Of a stretch of DNA of 64,000 nt, positions 51,201 to 61,075 are shown piece by piece. How positions within the stretch are numbered: position 1 is the first letter of the stretch; every line of letters begins with the position of its first letter. The notes beneath the pieces were generated by a model. It was not told the origin of the DNA, made no database searches, and saw nothing but the letters and a program-made list of their open reading frames with translations. Origin of the DNA: Glandiceps talaboti (lineage: Eukaryota; Hemichordata; Enteropneusta; Spengelidae); NCBI RefSeq assembly GCF_964340395.1, contig NC_135552.1, positions 16,167,194-16,231,193 on the forward strand, read 5' to 3'. Both the position numbers and the translations under genes were made by a program.

Positions 51201-53576
51201 ATAGACAAATGACTGTAATTTCACATCTATAGACAAATGACTGTAATTTCACATCTACTAAAATGACTATAATTTCACATCTATGGACAAATGACTGTAA
51301 TTTCACATCTATGGACAAATGACTGTAATTTCACATCTATAGACAAATGACTGTAATTTCACATCTACTAAAAATGACTATAATTTCACATCTATGGACA
51401 AATGACTGTAATTTCACATCTACCACAAATGACTATAATTTCACATCTATGGACAAATGACTGTAATTTCACATCTATGGACAAATGACTGTAATTTCAC
51501 ATCTACCACAAATTACTGTGATTTCACATCTATAGACAAATGACATCTATTGACAAATGACTGTAATTTGATAAACTAGACAAAAGACTGTGATTTCACA
51601 TACTAGACAAATGACTTTAATTTCACATCTATAGACAAATGACATCTATAGACAAATGACTGTAATTTCTCATCTATAGACAAATGACTAATTTCACTTA
51701 CTAGCCAAATGACTGCTAATTTCACATCTAGACAAATGACTATAATTTCACATCTATGGACAAATGAATGTAATTTCACATCTATGGACAAATGACTATA
51801 ATTTCACATCTATATACAAATGAATGTAATTTCACATCTATATACAAATGACTGTAATTTCACATCTATATACAAATGAATGTAATTTCACTTCTATAGA
51901 CAAATGACTGTAATTTCACATCAATGGACAAATGACTGCTAATTTCACATCTAGACAAATGACTATAATTTCACATCTATGGACAAATGACTGTAATTTC
52001 ACATCTATATACAAATGAATGTAATTTCACATCTATAGACAAATGACTGTAATTTCACATCAATGGACAAATGACTGCTAATTTCACATCTAGACAAATG
52101 ACTATAATTTCACATCTATGGACAAATGAATGCAATTTCACATCTATGGACAAATGACTGTAATTGCACATCTATAGACAAATGACTGTAATTTCACATC
52201 TATAGACAAATGACTGTAATTTCACATCTATGGACAAATGACTGTAATTTCATATCTATGGACAAATGACTAATTTCACATCTATATACAAATGAATGTA
52301 ATTTCACATCTATAAACAAATGACTAATTTCACATCTATAGACAAATGACTGTAATTTCACATCTATATACAAATGACTGTAATTTCACATCTATAGACA
52401 AATGACTGTAATTTCACATCTATATACAAATGACTGTAATTTCACATCTATATACAAATGAATGTAATTTCACATCTATGGACAAATGACTGTAATTTCA
52501 CATCTATATACAAATGAATGTAATTTCACATCTATAGACAAATGACTGTAATTTCACATCTATAGACAAATGACTAATTTCACATCTACCACAAATGACT
52601 GTAATTTCACATCTATAGACAAATGACTAATTTCACATACTAGACAAATGACTGTAATTTCACATAGACAAAATGCCTAACTGTAACTTCACATACGCAT
52701 GACTACTGTACCATGATGACCTTTGTGCAACATCGCATACTGAATAGCATGTTCATGCCAGTTTATGAAATGTAAATGTGTCTAAACATTCACCTCCTTA
52801 ATTAATGCTGCCATATACAATGCTGTCAGTGGCGTATCTTCTGATGGTTTCATAACCACTGTATTTCCACATGCTAATGCTGGACCAATCTTCCAACATG
52901 CCATTTCGATTGGGAAATTCCATGGGATTATTTGACCACATACACCAATTGGCTCATGCCGTGTGTAAGTGAAAAAATTTCCATCTAGAAAGGCAAAAGT
53001 AAAGATGAAAACATGAAATGATACAGGTGGACACACCTGGACAGACGCACAGATGGATGGAGGTCAGAGGGATGAATAACTGATAACTAGCCCATAAATA
53101 TAATGTTGCTATGGTATGGATGTGTCAAGCCATTATGTTCCAATGTTGTGATGGTATGGATATATTAGGCACATTATGTTATATTGTTGCTATAATGTTA
53201 CAATGTTGCTATGTATGGATGTATCAAGCCCATAATGTTTAATATTGCCATGGTATGGATATGTATCAAACCATTATGTTAAAATGTTGCTATAGTATGG
53301 ATGTATCAAACCATAATGTTATTATAATAATAAAGTTCAATACTATAGATATATGCTGCACATAATGCTATGGATGTATGAAGCCCACACTGGATAATAT
53401 TGTTATGGTATGTATGTAACTAAGCCATCATTGTGAAGTAGGGCCTCACCTACTGGGATGGTTTTTCCATGAATTTTGTCAGCAAATCCTGCATAGTAAC
53501 GTAATATAGCACTGCATACATCTATTGCCCCTGCAGCATCATAGTATGGCATGCCATTGTCCAAACTCTCAAGGGC
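45265..53576 (-). CDS. Aldehyde dehydrogenase, ALDH1/2 family (5' exons missing)
   Basis: Ten minus-strand exons join in frame into 396 residues plus stop: 53450-53576, 52794-52984, 50946-51059, 49674-49779, 49257-49441, 48379-48543, 47459-47616, 46968-47042, 46240-46279, 45265-45294. Hallmarks: PWNFP (catalytic-site Asn), the NAD-binding region GYGPTAG and [12 protein letters not shown] (general-base Glu), GQCCCAGSR (nucleophile Cys) and EEIFGPV. The family oxidises aldehydes to acids with NAD+; members include cytosolic retinaldehyde dehydrogenases (ALDH1A) and mitochondrial ALDH2. Motifs match both, so substrate and compartment are undecided: the N-terminus, which would show a mitochondrial presequence, was not found. 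Family proteins are about 500 residues, so about 100 (usually three exons) are missing upstream. Introns carry SINE, MITE and minisatellites. Odd: one extra residue in FADTADLDEAV and three small 3' exons. Confidence 0.93.
45470..45730. repeat. Dispersed repeat family, copy A
   Basis: Shares cacttgaatgga.tc, catgcatatg, and cacctttgtgccaggtt-like blocks with 45855-46005 and, in part, 48055-48165. It lies in the last ALDH intron and extends downstream past the stop side. Confidence 0.7.
45855..46005. repeat. Dispersed repeat family, copy B
   Basis: Second direct copy, about 385 bases from copy A; includes cctttgtgccaggttcgaaa. Confidence 0.7.
46240..46279 (-). CDS. ALDH exon I (40-base mini-exon)
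   Basis: Completes Leu and encodes [13 protein letters not shown]. Acceptor atattttcag, donor ACT|gtaagt. In vertebrate relatives this sequence and the terminal nine residues are, as I recall, encoded together; here an intron of about 945 bases splits them. Confidence 0.88.
46381..46880. repeat. Imperfect tandem repeat, about 61-69 base unit
   Basis: Around seven diverged units, each with a caatggtgaatgcc-like start, a ttcaagtgtatctg-like middle and a catatccatataac-like end. Located in the ALDH intron between exons H and I. Confidence 0.8.
46968..47042 (-). CDS. ALDH exon H
   Basis: 75 bases completing Trp, then [24 protein letters not shown] and two bases of Leu. [13 protein letters not shown] is the conserved C-terminal signature near the substrate tunnel. 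Acceptor cccttcag, donor CT|gtaagt. Confidence 0.93.
47459..47616 (-). CDS. ALDH exon G
   Basis: 158 bases: [52 protein letters not shown] plus two bases of Trp. The preceding exon ends in EE, completing the EEIFGPV motif. Acceptor tttttcag, donor TG|gtgagt. Confidence 0.95.
47683..48035 (+). mobile_element. tRNA-derived SINE
   Basis: Head resembles a tRNA with Pol III promoter boxes: an A-box-like tgattggttagagtgcc (47692-47708) and B box GGTTCGAGCCC (47732-47742). The body contains aggcaagatgtgaaccacga and cctggtaggatagaggttg blocks. The tail, aaagcactttgagcacag then gaaagtgctatataaaac, resembles CR1/L2-type LINE 3' ends, which would explain its mobilisation. It lies antisense in the ALDH intron between exons F and G. 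Seen: boxes and tail. Inferred: SINE class and LINE partner. Confidence 0.75.
48055..48165. repeat. Dispersed repeat family, copy C (partial)
   Basis: Shares gcatatgtc, atgatat.tgtcacctttgt and caggtttgaaa blocks with copies A and B near 45.5-46.0 kb. It sits directly after the SINE. Confidence 0.6.
48379..48543 (-). CDS. ALDH exon F
   Basis: 165 bases, 55 codons: [55 protein letters not shown]. Part of the catalytic domain. Length agrees with the conserved 165-base exon. Acceptor ttgatag, donor GAG|gtaggt. Confidence 0.95.
49257..49441 (-). CDS. ALDH exon E (nucleophilic Cys)
   Basis: 185 bases: (L)[61 protein letters not shown]. The central Cys of GQCCCAGSR is the thiol nucleophile of the family. 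Length agrees with the conserved 185-base exon. Acceptor acttgcag, donor CAG|gtacaa. Confidence 0.95.
49674..49779 (-). CDS. ALDH exon D (general-base Glu)
   Basis: 106 bases: [35 protein letters not shown] plus one base. Contains the catalytic Glu of LELGGKSP. The expected conserved size is 103, and the extra codon falls in ADTADLDEAV, where relatives read ADADLD.AV. Acceptor tttggttag, donor T|gtaagt. Confidence 0.92.
50304..50537. mobile_element. 218-base palindromic MITE with 8-base target duplication
   Basis: The element (50312-50529) begins TAGACTGTCGACAGTC and ends in its reverse complement, flanked on both sides by TGGTTCAA (50304-50311 and 50530-50537), an 8-base target-site duplication. 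Nearly the whole element is a foldback: inner arms include cgcatactgatac and gcctttggccctcgat. No transposase is encoded. An 8-base duplication and TAG start suggest a hAT-type element, but the TIR is not a standard one and this is inference. Confidence 0.85.
50946..51059 (-). CDS. ALDH exon C
   Basis: 114 bases, exactly 38 codons: [20 protein letters not shown], then [18 protein letters not shown]. It carries the GYGPTAG segment and the FTGS turn that binds the NAD pyrophosphate. The length equals the conserved 114-base exon of ALDH1/2 genes as I recall it. Acceptor gctcatag, donor CAG|gtatat. Confidence 0.93.
51130..52690. repeat. 28-base minisatellite in an ALDH intron
   Basis: Roughly 55 tandem units of tctatagacaaatgactgta followed by atttcaca, with variants (atgga/ataga/atata in the middle; gaatg or gacta for gactg; shorter units lacking tgta). 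It fills most of the intron between exons B and C. No unique spacers, so not CRISPR. Confidence 0.96.
52794..52984 (-). CDS. ALDH exon B (catalytic-site Asn)
   Basis: 191 bases encoding [40 protein letters not shown] and [20 protein letters not shown], ending IKE. Contains the Asn of PWNFP and the Lys of MKPSE that contacts NAD. As I recall it, ALDH1A genes carry an intron within this stretch; here it is one exon. Acceptor tttctag, donor GAG|gtgaat. Confidence 0.93.
53088..53430. repeat. Diverged tandem repeat of about 40-base units
   Basis: Around seven units of gttgctatggtatggatgta followed by tcaagccataatgtt-like sequence, in the ALDH intron between exons A and B. Confidence 0.8.
53450..53576 (-). 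CDS. ALDH exon A (first found)
   Basis: 127 bases starting at [19 protein letters not shown] and ending in [11 protein letters not shown] plus the first base of an Asp codon. Acceptor ttacttcaag, donor G|gtgagg. This is the helical region before the coenzyme-binding strand. The next upstream exon (RG.LL.KLADL.ERD type) was not found to the window end. Confidence 0.9.
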
Positions 53577-53849
53577 CTTGAAGTAAAATTAACAACATTG
53601 TCAACCTTAGCTAGCAGTAAAACAATGGCACATTATCAATTTAATAATAGCTATATTATTATATACTATGCGAAAAAAAATGGTGGTTCTCCCAGGGATG
53701 CATTGCGGCGCGCAGTGACTACGCATGCGCCTTCCATATACTACGTGCATTCTCCACGAGCTACCGTATCATCATATAGAATAGGCGACACAACATCACC
53801 ATGCATTGCAATATTGTAACAGTAGGCGTGTTGGCATGATTTATCATAA

Positions 53850-55103
53850 AATTGTAATAATAATAAGATGATTTGTAATGCGCCTCATCTCCGAAGAGCT
53901 CGAAGCGCAGAGCAAGAGTGGATACAGAAATAGTTAATGGAAATGTGAATTCAAGGTAATGTGTATTAAATAAAATGAGAAAGAAAAACAGTTATTAGCA
54001 GTTGAAGAGGTGAGTTTTGAGAGAATGTCTGAAGGTTGACAAAGATTTGGAATGGCGAAGATCAAAAGGGAGGTGGTTCCATGAAGTAGGGCCAATGTAA
54101 GAGAAGGATCTTTCACCAAATGTTTTGGTTGACACCCTTGGAACACAGAGAAGACGAGAATCAGAAGACGAGCGAAGTGGTCTTCGAGGAATGTATTGAT
54201 GTAGAAGATCCGTGAGATATTGTGGGCCAATACCTACAACTGACTTGAAACAAATGGATGAAATTTTGTATTGAATACGTGAAGTGATAGGCAGCCATGG
54301 TTGTACATGATCGAACTTTTTAGCTTTGCAGACAAGCCGAGCTGCAGTACTTGCTGTAGTCTGTCAGTGAGGTGTTTAGGACAACCAGAGAGAAGAGCAT
54401 TACAATAGTCTAAGCGAGACAGGATGAGTGTGGAGACAAGTGTTTGAGTGGCACTAGAAGTGAGAAAGTGACGAATAGAGCTGATTTGTCTCAGTTGAAT
54501 GTAGGCGGCCTTGCATGTGCGTTGCCCATGCTCGGCCATATTGAGATTGCAATCAAGTGTGACTCCAAGATTTTTTACACTTGGACTGAAAAGTATGTCT
54601 GAGTTTCCGACATGCATGGAAGGGGGAAGAGCAAGTTTAGTGGAAAGTCTAGGAGATGAGATTAGTATGACTTCTGTCTTACAGTCATTTAATTGAAGCT
54701 TATTTGCAGTCATCCACATTTTGACGTCAGTAATGCAGTTTTGCATATCTTCAATAGTTTGGTTTATGTTATGTGGATTAGTGTCTTTATAAAGTTGGTT
54801 ATCATCAGCAAAAGCATGATGATGAATTAAGTGCTTCTTGACAAGATTGAAAAGAGGCTCGGTGTAAAGAACGAATAAGACAGGACCAAGGACTGAGCCT
54901 TGGGGAACACCAAAGGAGAGGGGTGATGCATTTGACTGGAAACCATTTATCGTGACTATTTGAGTTCTTTCAGAAAGATAAGAGTTAAACCAGGATAGGG
55001 CAGATTCTGTGATACCAAAAGTATGTTGAAGTCGTTTAAGGAGAATATTATGATCAATGGTGTCAAATGCAGCCGACAGGTCTAAGAGAGTAAGAAGAGT
55101 GCA
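53850..55103 (-). mobile_element. CR1/L2-like LINE, 5'-truncated, one frameshift
   Basis: The minus strand encodes reverse transcriptase from the middle of the RT domain: LLDLSAAFDTIDHNILLKRL, FGVPQGSVLGPVLFVLYTEP, the catalytic FADD box in HHAFADDNQLY, then LNDCKTEVILIS and VKNLGVTLDCNLNM. The conserved C-terminal block WLPITSRIQYKISSICFKSV ... SWNHLPFDLR ... FRHSLKTHLFNC ends at a stop at 53995-53997. The frame changes once, near 54343-54348, where a few bases of the usual LQ.VLQSAARLV segment appear lost. Otherwise the frame is open, so the copy is fairly young. The 3' tail has cgcttcgagctcttcggaga followed by (ATT)n. Endonuclease and N-terminal RT are missing. The clade call is from motif style only. 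Confidence 0.92.
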
Positions 55104-55156
55104 CGGCTGCATTTGACACCATTGATCATAATATTCTCCTTAAACGACTTCAACAT
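55022..55156. repeat. 53-base perfect foldback at the LINE 5' end
   Basis: Bases 55022-55076 of the LINE are repeated in reverse complement just outside it, at about 55104-55156. The arms (key ends atgttgaagtcg and atttgacaccattgat) flank a loop of about 27 bases. This is the structure left when a LINE inserts with a 5' inversion. Confidence 0.9.
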
Positions 55157-55160
55157 TCAT

Positions 55161-55421
55161 TCATAGTACTTGATCAGTCGCAACCCTTGTGGGTTATTTG
55201 CATTTGTGACCATTTCGGAAGGGGGGGGGGGCAGTGTTTGTTCGTTGGTTTGTTGTCGTTTACTCATGTATGTATCTACTCATGTGTCGGTTAGTTTGTT
55301 TGTTTGTTTTGTTTGTTTGTTTGTCTGTTTGTGTTTTACTTGTTTGTGTTTTGTTTGTTTGTTTGTTTCCTTGATTGTTTATATTTGTAAACAAAACTAA
55401 CTGAGCCTGAGCTCCCTGTGT
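55161..55421 (+). repeat. Third copy of the 43-kb poly(G) repeat
   Basis: Same order as 43049-43360: tcatagtacttgatcagtcg, gggttatttgcatttgtgac, poly(G), TTTG-rich tract, taactgagcctgagc. It lacks the TATG array. It starts within a few bases of the LINE foldback end. Confidence 0.9.
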
Positions 55422-55470
55422 TAACAGACGAGAAGAAAGTCCTGTTACACATGTGCCACCAATGTGTCTG

Positions 55471-55565
55471 TGCTTGGAGAAGTTTCGTCAGATGAATGAC
55501 CTCGGGGTCAGCGACGTGACTCGCGACGGTTACATGAATATTTAAATTGGAAATTCAATCGGGGA
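55471..55565 (+). repeat. Dispersed segment shared with 42740-42830
   Basis: Contains tggagaagtttcgtcagatg and gacgtgactcgc, with a frame LEKFRQMNDL then GVSDVTRDGYMNI. In the 42-kb locus the same segment follows the kinase-like exon. Confidence 0.8.
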
Positions 55566-56960
55566 TGTCTATACATTGTATTCTATTCCGCTTTATTCCA
55601 ACGGGCCATTAATACAACCTATGTTGTATCGCATCATGATGAATGCATCGTTAATTTAAAGTTCCCAGGCAGAATATATATTGTACTAGTACAGTCACAA
55701 ACTGAGCTCTCATTTTCTAATACATGAACTGATTTACATTTCTAACTCGCAGTGTCTGTTAGACTGAAAAAAAAAACTAGTCTGAACTTTGTAAAGAGGC
55801 ATCCGATTTACAGAAAGCGGGTCGAACCGATAGAGGGCGGTGTTTCAAACAGGGTATCTTTGAACAGACTGAAACTTAAAAGTTGTTCACCGCTTCATTA
55901 GCTGGAGAACAGCGATGTGACATTTCGTGTACATGTAGGGTCTTTGGACTTATTTTTGCAGAGTTCATTTTGATTTTACTCAACAGTTAAAAAGCTGGGT
56001 TCACACTTTCAGTAAAATTGCTCATAGACAGAGAGATGATAAATAGTGGATTAATTTTTTTACTGTCCCTGTTGGTTCAGGTTGGCTCTGGTCACGGGGC
56101 TGAGAATAATAACTGGTCACGTGGCATCATGTGTGTGAAGCTAAGGGGCTCTATACAGACCATGATACCAATTCCTTGTTATAGCAGACCATTTGCCACC
56201 TCAGGTTGTGTGATAAAAACATCAGAGAAATGTTTTACACATACGCCCATTATTGACACATAGCTGTAACTAGCTACATGTACTTCACTTGCCTGGTTTT
56301 GATACCAGTATTTAAATGAAAAATATAAGCATTTTTTTTCATATCTAGGAGAGGAGAGCAGCTTGCCATTAATGGAAGCGTAGACCATAAGCGAATTGTC
56401 TGTGGTGGAAGTTTAATACCACCAATGACTCGACTCAATGTCTATTGCATGGTCGAAAATCTGACTCTGGTTAAAATCGAAAGGCAGGCTGCCTACACAA
56501 AGTTGAACGTTGAGGGCATAACAAATTGATCGGGTGGAAAGTTGAGTTGGATAAATGAAGGACAGATATTATAAAACTGTAATATCAGTGAGTGCCAATT
56601 AGTACAAATACAGTGATGTAACCATGACAACCAACTGTTCTTACTACTGTAGTACTGGTAAAACATCCGGCCCGTTCTAACGTACACAATACGCCACACG
56701 TGGCGTTGCTGTTATCAATCAGCAGTTGTTTTTTTTCTGTTCAATTGAGTAAATTAGACTTTTATTAATTTACGTAACTATCAAGATATGTCAATTGCAA
56801 AAAAAATACCCCCCACAAATTTGTCAGACGTACATGTAGTCATCCTTCTTAATTTGCGGTTGGGCTAAGCAAGTATATATTTTTCGTATCAGGACCTTTT
56901 TAATAAACTCTCACGAGAACGAATCTCTTGACAAACGGTGACTCGAACTGATGAAACGAA
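55566..56960. other. Noncoding stretch upstream of the found ALDH exons
   Basis: If the ALDH gene is intact, this is intron or 5' flank. No ALDH N-terminal exon was recognised here on the minus strand. Confidence 0.4.
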
Positions 56961-57127
56961 GTGTAACACGTGTATCTCTTAATTAGAAGCAAACCTGCGT
57001 AAATTTCTTTTTATAACAAAGGAGGTTTCATTCATCGGCGACGTGTAACACGTGTATCTCTTAATTAGAAGCAAACTTGCTTGCGTACAATTTTTTTATA
57101 ACAAAGGAGGTTTCATTCATCGGCGAC
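56961..57127 (+). repeat. 82-base tandem duplication
   Basis: gtgtaacacgtgtatctctt starts at 56961 and again at 57043; both copies end ggtttcattcatcggcgacg, with small differences in the middle. Confidence 0.95.
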
Positions 57128-57569
57128 GCTCAAGTCAAGTTGGATCCTATTAATAGTATTCATAATCTGACTAATCCCTGCTGGACTAGATCATTAGCCC
57201 GTACCCCGATTTTTAGACATTGCTTGAAATGTATGTATTCAGTCTTGTAATCTTAACTTCTTTGCTAGTGAGATCAAACAATCTCATGGGTAGTGGATTT
57301 ATTGTGCTATTAGTATTAAACATGTTATTCACAGCAAAATTTTACTTAAGCCCATCGGAATTAAAAATCTAAAACAAGTTCATGGAGTAAACCATTTTAC
57401 AAACATGAACTTCTAAATTGACGACTAATTAATCCGTTTTTACTATTAAGTATTATTAATTGGATATTTTTATTCCATTCCGTTTAAATTCACCAGTGGT
57501 GCTATTGTTTTTACCTCCTTTTCTGACATGGTAATGACTTTAATATTTTGATGTGTTTAGCCAACTAAA

Positions 57570-57954
57570 GCCGAATAAAAAAATTGCGTGGTTCCGATTA
57601 CACTCAATTTTAAAATAGGTGGGGTAGGTAGACTTTTTATTTTATTTTATTATTTTTTTTTATTTCATGTGTGAGTGTCGAGTTCGGGATTTCCATTGCT
57701 TTCCAAATGGCCACTGTGTTATTTATTTCTTCCTATCAGATGTACCGCCATTATATATTGGAAGAACATATTTATATTGTCTTTTTAAGTTGATGTCAGT
57801 TTCCGTATCCACTATATATTTCTTGTGAGACTTCGCAATTTTGTGATTTTATAATTTTTTTCTCGAATATGTACAAAAAAAATATGTTTAGGGTCGGCAG
57901 TGAATAACCAGGTGGGGTCGGGTAACCGGAACCAAACAATTATTTTTTTAGGCC
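57570..57954. mobile_element. MITE-like element, copy B
   Basis: About 385 bases related to 28095-28465. Its ends are inverted repeats of about 30 bases: left taaaaaaattgcgtggttcc then gattac; right, read in reverse complement, taaaaaaataattgtttggt then tccggttac. No coding capacity. A clear target duplication was not identified. Confidence 0.7.
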
Positions 57955-58913
57955 TAACGAAAAGATATTATAGTAGCGCGAAACGTCGTGTTTTAATAAA
58001 ATGAGAAGTTTCAAGATGGTGTCGACTAGCTTCAATTAAGTCTAGAACTGATGTGTTATCAAACAAACAATTCGCCAACTCAGTATATTGCATACATTAT
58101 TTCAAAACCAACCAAAACCAACAACTCACTTATCCACCCATGCCAGCCAGTCACTCAATCTTTCCAACCACCATGACAGTCGGTCAGTCAGTCGGTCGGT
58201 CAGTCAGCCAGCCATACCAACCAACCAACCAACCAACCAGCCAGCCAGTAGATCAAACCAACCAACCAGCGAACCAACCACTGACACCTACCAACACCCG
58301 TCCAAGGAAGCAAGCAAGCAGGCAAGCAAACAAACTATTCCACTGCTTGGTCGCTTGACTGTCATTGTCACCATTAGCAACCGTTGCTTTTATTTTGATT
58401 TCACCCAGGTGTCGTTTCGAGCATTTAAACGTAAAATTATTCCATTCTTCGTGTGTATATAATCGTTCATTTTCTGTAGTCAACTCGAACACCTGATAGA
58501 CACCAACGTTGATAAGTAAGCGGGGCAAACCGTTTTTCCCCAATTTTCCAAATGACATTTAACAACGTATTACTCATCAAACAAAATCATGTATAATGAC
58601 GTAACAAATACTCGCAGACGGCTTAACTTGACTATGCGATTTGCTTTGGCGGCAAGAGGACGCTCCACAAACTATTATAATATGAAAAGAAAGTAAATGT
58701 CACCGAAATAATAAGTACTCAACCTAAATGGTTGATAATTCAGCAATCAAACACAAATTTGACAAAACTGTCTATTCCCCTCGGTATCAAAACTGCTACA
58801 GATTCTCTTCGTGACATGCTAAAAACGTCAACTGTCTTTATTTGTCCTGTTTACCCCGTGTTTTGAAATTATCAAGATGAATACGATTGAGGTGAAATAA
58901 TACGATTTCACGT
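57955..58913. other. Noncoding stretch with CAAC/CAGC-rich tract
   Basis: A compound (GGTCAGTC)/(CCAACCAA)/(AAGCAAGC) low-complexity region lies at about 58178-58325. No gene was recognised. Confidence 0.5.
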
Positions 58914-60330
58914 GTAATAATAATAATAACGACTTTTGTTTCAAAAAGAAAAAGGGTGACCCTGTTAGGTCCAGCCTAATCTTCCCAGGGGCCCTAAAGC
59001 AAATGTACACAATACAACAACAAAAACAAAACAAGGTAACACACATAAAAAATTGAAAAACATTAAAAAGTATGAAGCGTAAAAGAGATAAAATTGTATA
59101 ATCACAGACAATGTAAAAGGATTAAAGAGATTCAAATAAGTATGAATTTAAAGATTTTTTGAAACAAGTTAAATTCGTAATACTGATAAGGTGAGAAGGT
59201 AAAATGTTCCATAGTTTGGAGCTTTCAAAACTAAATCACTGAGTAAAAATACGACAATTTGGAAATGGTAAATACAAAAGATTGTTGGTGCAGGAACGGG
59301 TACTCATTTGGTTACTTGAACTCCTTTTATGAAGGAGGTCAGAGAGGTACATTGGAGCCAGGTTATGTAGACATTTAAAAATCAGAATGTGCTTATTAAT
59401 TAATAGAAATCTCTTTTCAAGTGGTAAAATATGAAGTCGTTTAAAAAGGTCAATACTGGAAATCCCTTTGGATTGCATTTTAATGGTAGAAATATTTAAA
59501 ATTAGCCGGATTTCACGCTTCTGAAGTTTATATAATTTGTCAATATCACCTTTACTTGCATGAGACCATATGTTGCAACAAGTGTCAAAAAAGGGCTGAA
59601 TATAACTGAATTAGAAAAGTTTTTTAGTAGATACATCTAAGTATTTGGCAATGTGACGAAGAGCTGCAAGATTAGAAGATACTTTGGCATGCAAATGTTG
59701 ACAAAGTGAAGTCCATGAGAGTGTAGAGTCAATGATAAGTCCGAGTGATTGTTCAACTTCGCTGAAGGAAAGAGACGTGTTGTTATAGATAACAGAAAAG
59801 GAAGTGGGCAAAGAAAGGTTCTTTTTAGGGGGAATTACCATAGCTTTAGATTTATTTGATTACATCAGGTGTGAACTTTAGACAGGTCATCGTTAATAGT
59901 TTGATTTACTATGGAAATATAAGGGGAGGAAAATAGAAGAGTAGAGTCATCAGCATAGGTATTAGTATGGCAGTGTTCAACTTCTAAATGGAGGTTATTG
60001 ATATAAAGAATGAAAAGAAGAGGACCAAGGATAGAACCTTGAGGGACGCCAGACTTAATAGATAACATGGAAGAATTTTTAAAGGAAACAAACTGTTTTC
60101 TGTCCTTAAGATATGAAGTGAACCAATTTATAGCCGAAGAATCAAAGTTGTAGAGTTTAAGTTTCTCAATAAGCAATGAATGGTTAATAAGATCGAAAGG
60201 TCTTAGAGAGATCAAGAAAAATGATACCACAATGTAAACTCACTGTCTTGGGAAAGCTAAACTCGAAAGGCTCTGACGCAGATGTACTAGATTTGTAAGA
60301 AGAGATTTCCTTCTCTTTTGTTAAAAATAG
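58914..60330 (-). mobile_element. Degenerate LINE (YADD reverse transcriptase)
   Basis: Minus-strand fragments in several frames: IIFLDLSKTF (about 60210-60240), FDLINHSLLIEKLKLYNFDS, then SGVPQGSILGPLLFILYINN and the catalytic box TYADDSTLLF (59865-60200). Next come SLGLIIDSTLSWTSLCQHLH (about 59700-59780) and a C-terminal FKRLHILPLEKRFLLINKHI block (59236-59440). The 3' tail reads gcccctgggaagattaggct on the minus strand and ends in (TTA)n at about 58914-58932. At least three frame changes or stops make it inactive. The sequence upstream of FLDLSK does not read as RT, so the 5' part is truncated or rearranged. Confidence 0.88.
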
Positions 60331-60526
60331 TACAAAAGACCATTCAGTTAGGTACGTTGCTGGGAAACTCCCACTCCATGGATACACAAAAATATACAAA
60401 AAAATCCTCATTTTGTGCATCCATATTAGAAAGTTGTTCACCTGGGACCAACACACACAAATAACACACTTCGGTCAAACTTCGAAAACACTGGCGTTTA
60501 TCATCAAAAATTATATTTAGGTAGAT

Positions 60527-61075
60527 ATCAGTGAAATATTCAAGTGTACTAAAGGTAGAAATAAGTCTGAACGGACTTTAACTTTAAGTTGATATCAGTA
60601 ATCAATACAAGTGTGCTAAAGGTAGAAATAAGTTTGACTGAACTTTATCTTTAAGTTGATATCAGTAATCAATACAAGTGTGCTAAAGGTAGAAATACGT
60701 TTGACTGAACTTTTCCTTTAAGTTGATATCAGTAATCAATACAAGTGTGCTAAAGGTAGAAATAAGTTTGACTGAACTTTACCTTTAAGTTGATATCAGT
60801 AATCAATACAAGTGTGCTAAAGGTAGAAATAAGTTTGACTGAACTTTACCTTTAAGTTGATAGCAGTAATCAATACAAGTGTGCTAAAGGTAGAAATAAG
60901 TTTGACTGGACTTTACCTTTAAGTTGATATCAGTAATCAATACAAGTGTGCTAAAGGTAGAAATACGTTTGACTGAACTTTTCCTTTAAGTTGTTAGCAA
61001 TATTCAATACAAGAGTACCAAAGGCAACAATAAGCCTAATTGGACTTTTCCTTTCGAGAATAACTGATGAACAAT
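60527..61075. repeat. 67-base tandem repeat, eight units
   Basis: The block gtgtgctaaaggtagaaata recurs at exactly 67-base intervals (60544, 60611, 60678, 60745, 60812, 60879, 60946 and a diverged unit at 61013). Inner units are nearly identical; the outer ones are diverged. Confidence 0.97.

Noticed and set aside
51130-52690. Regular short repeats considered as a CRISPR array
   Set aside because: The units are contiguous with no unique spacers, and the context is an animal gene intron.
54511-54696. Plus-strand frame inside the LINE
   Set aside because: Antisense shadow of the reverse transcriptase.
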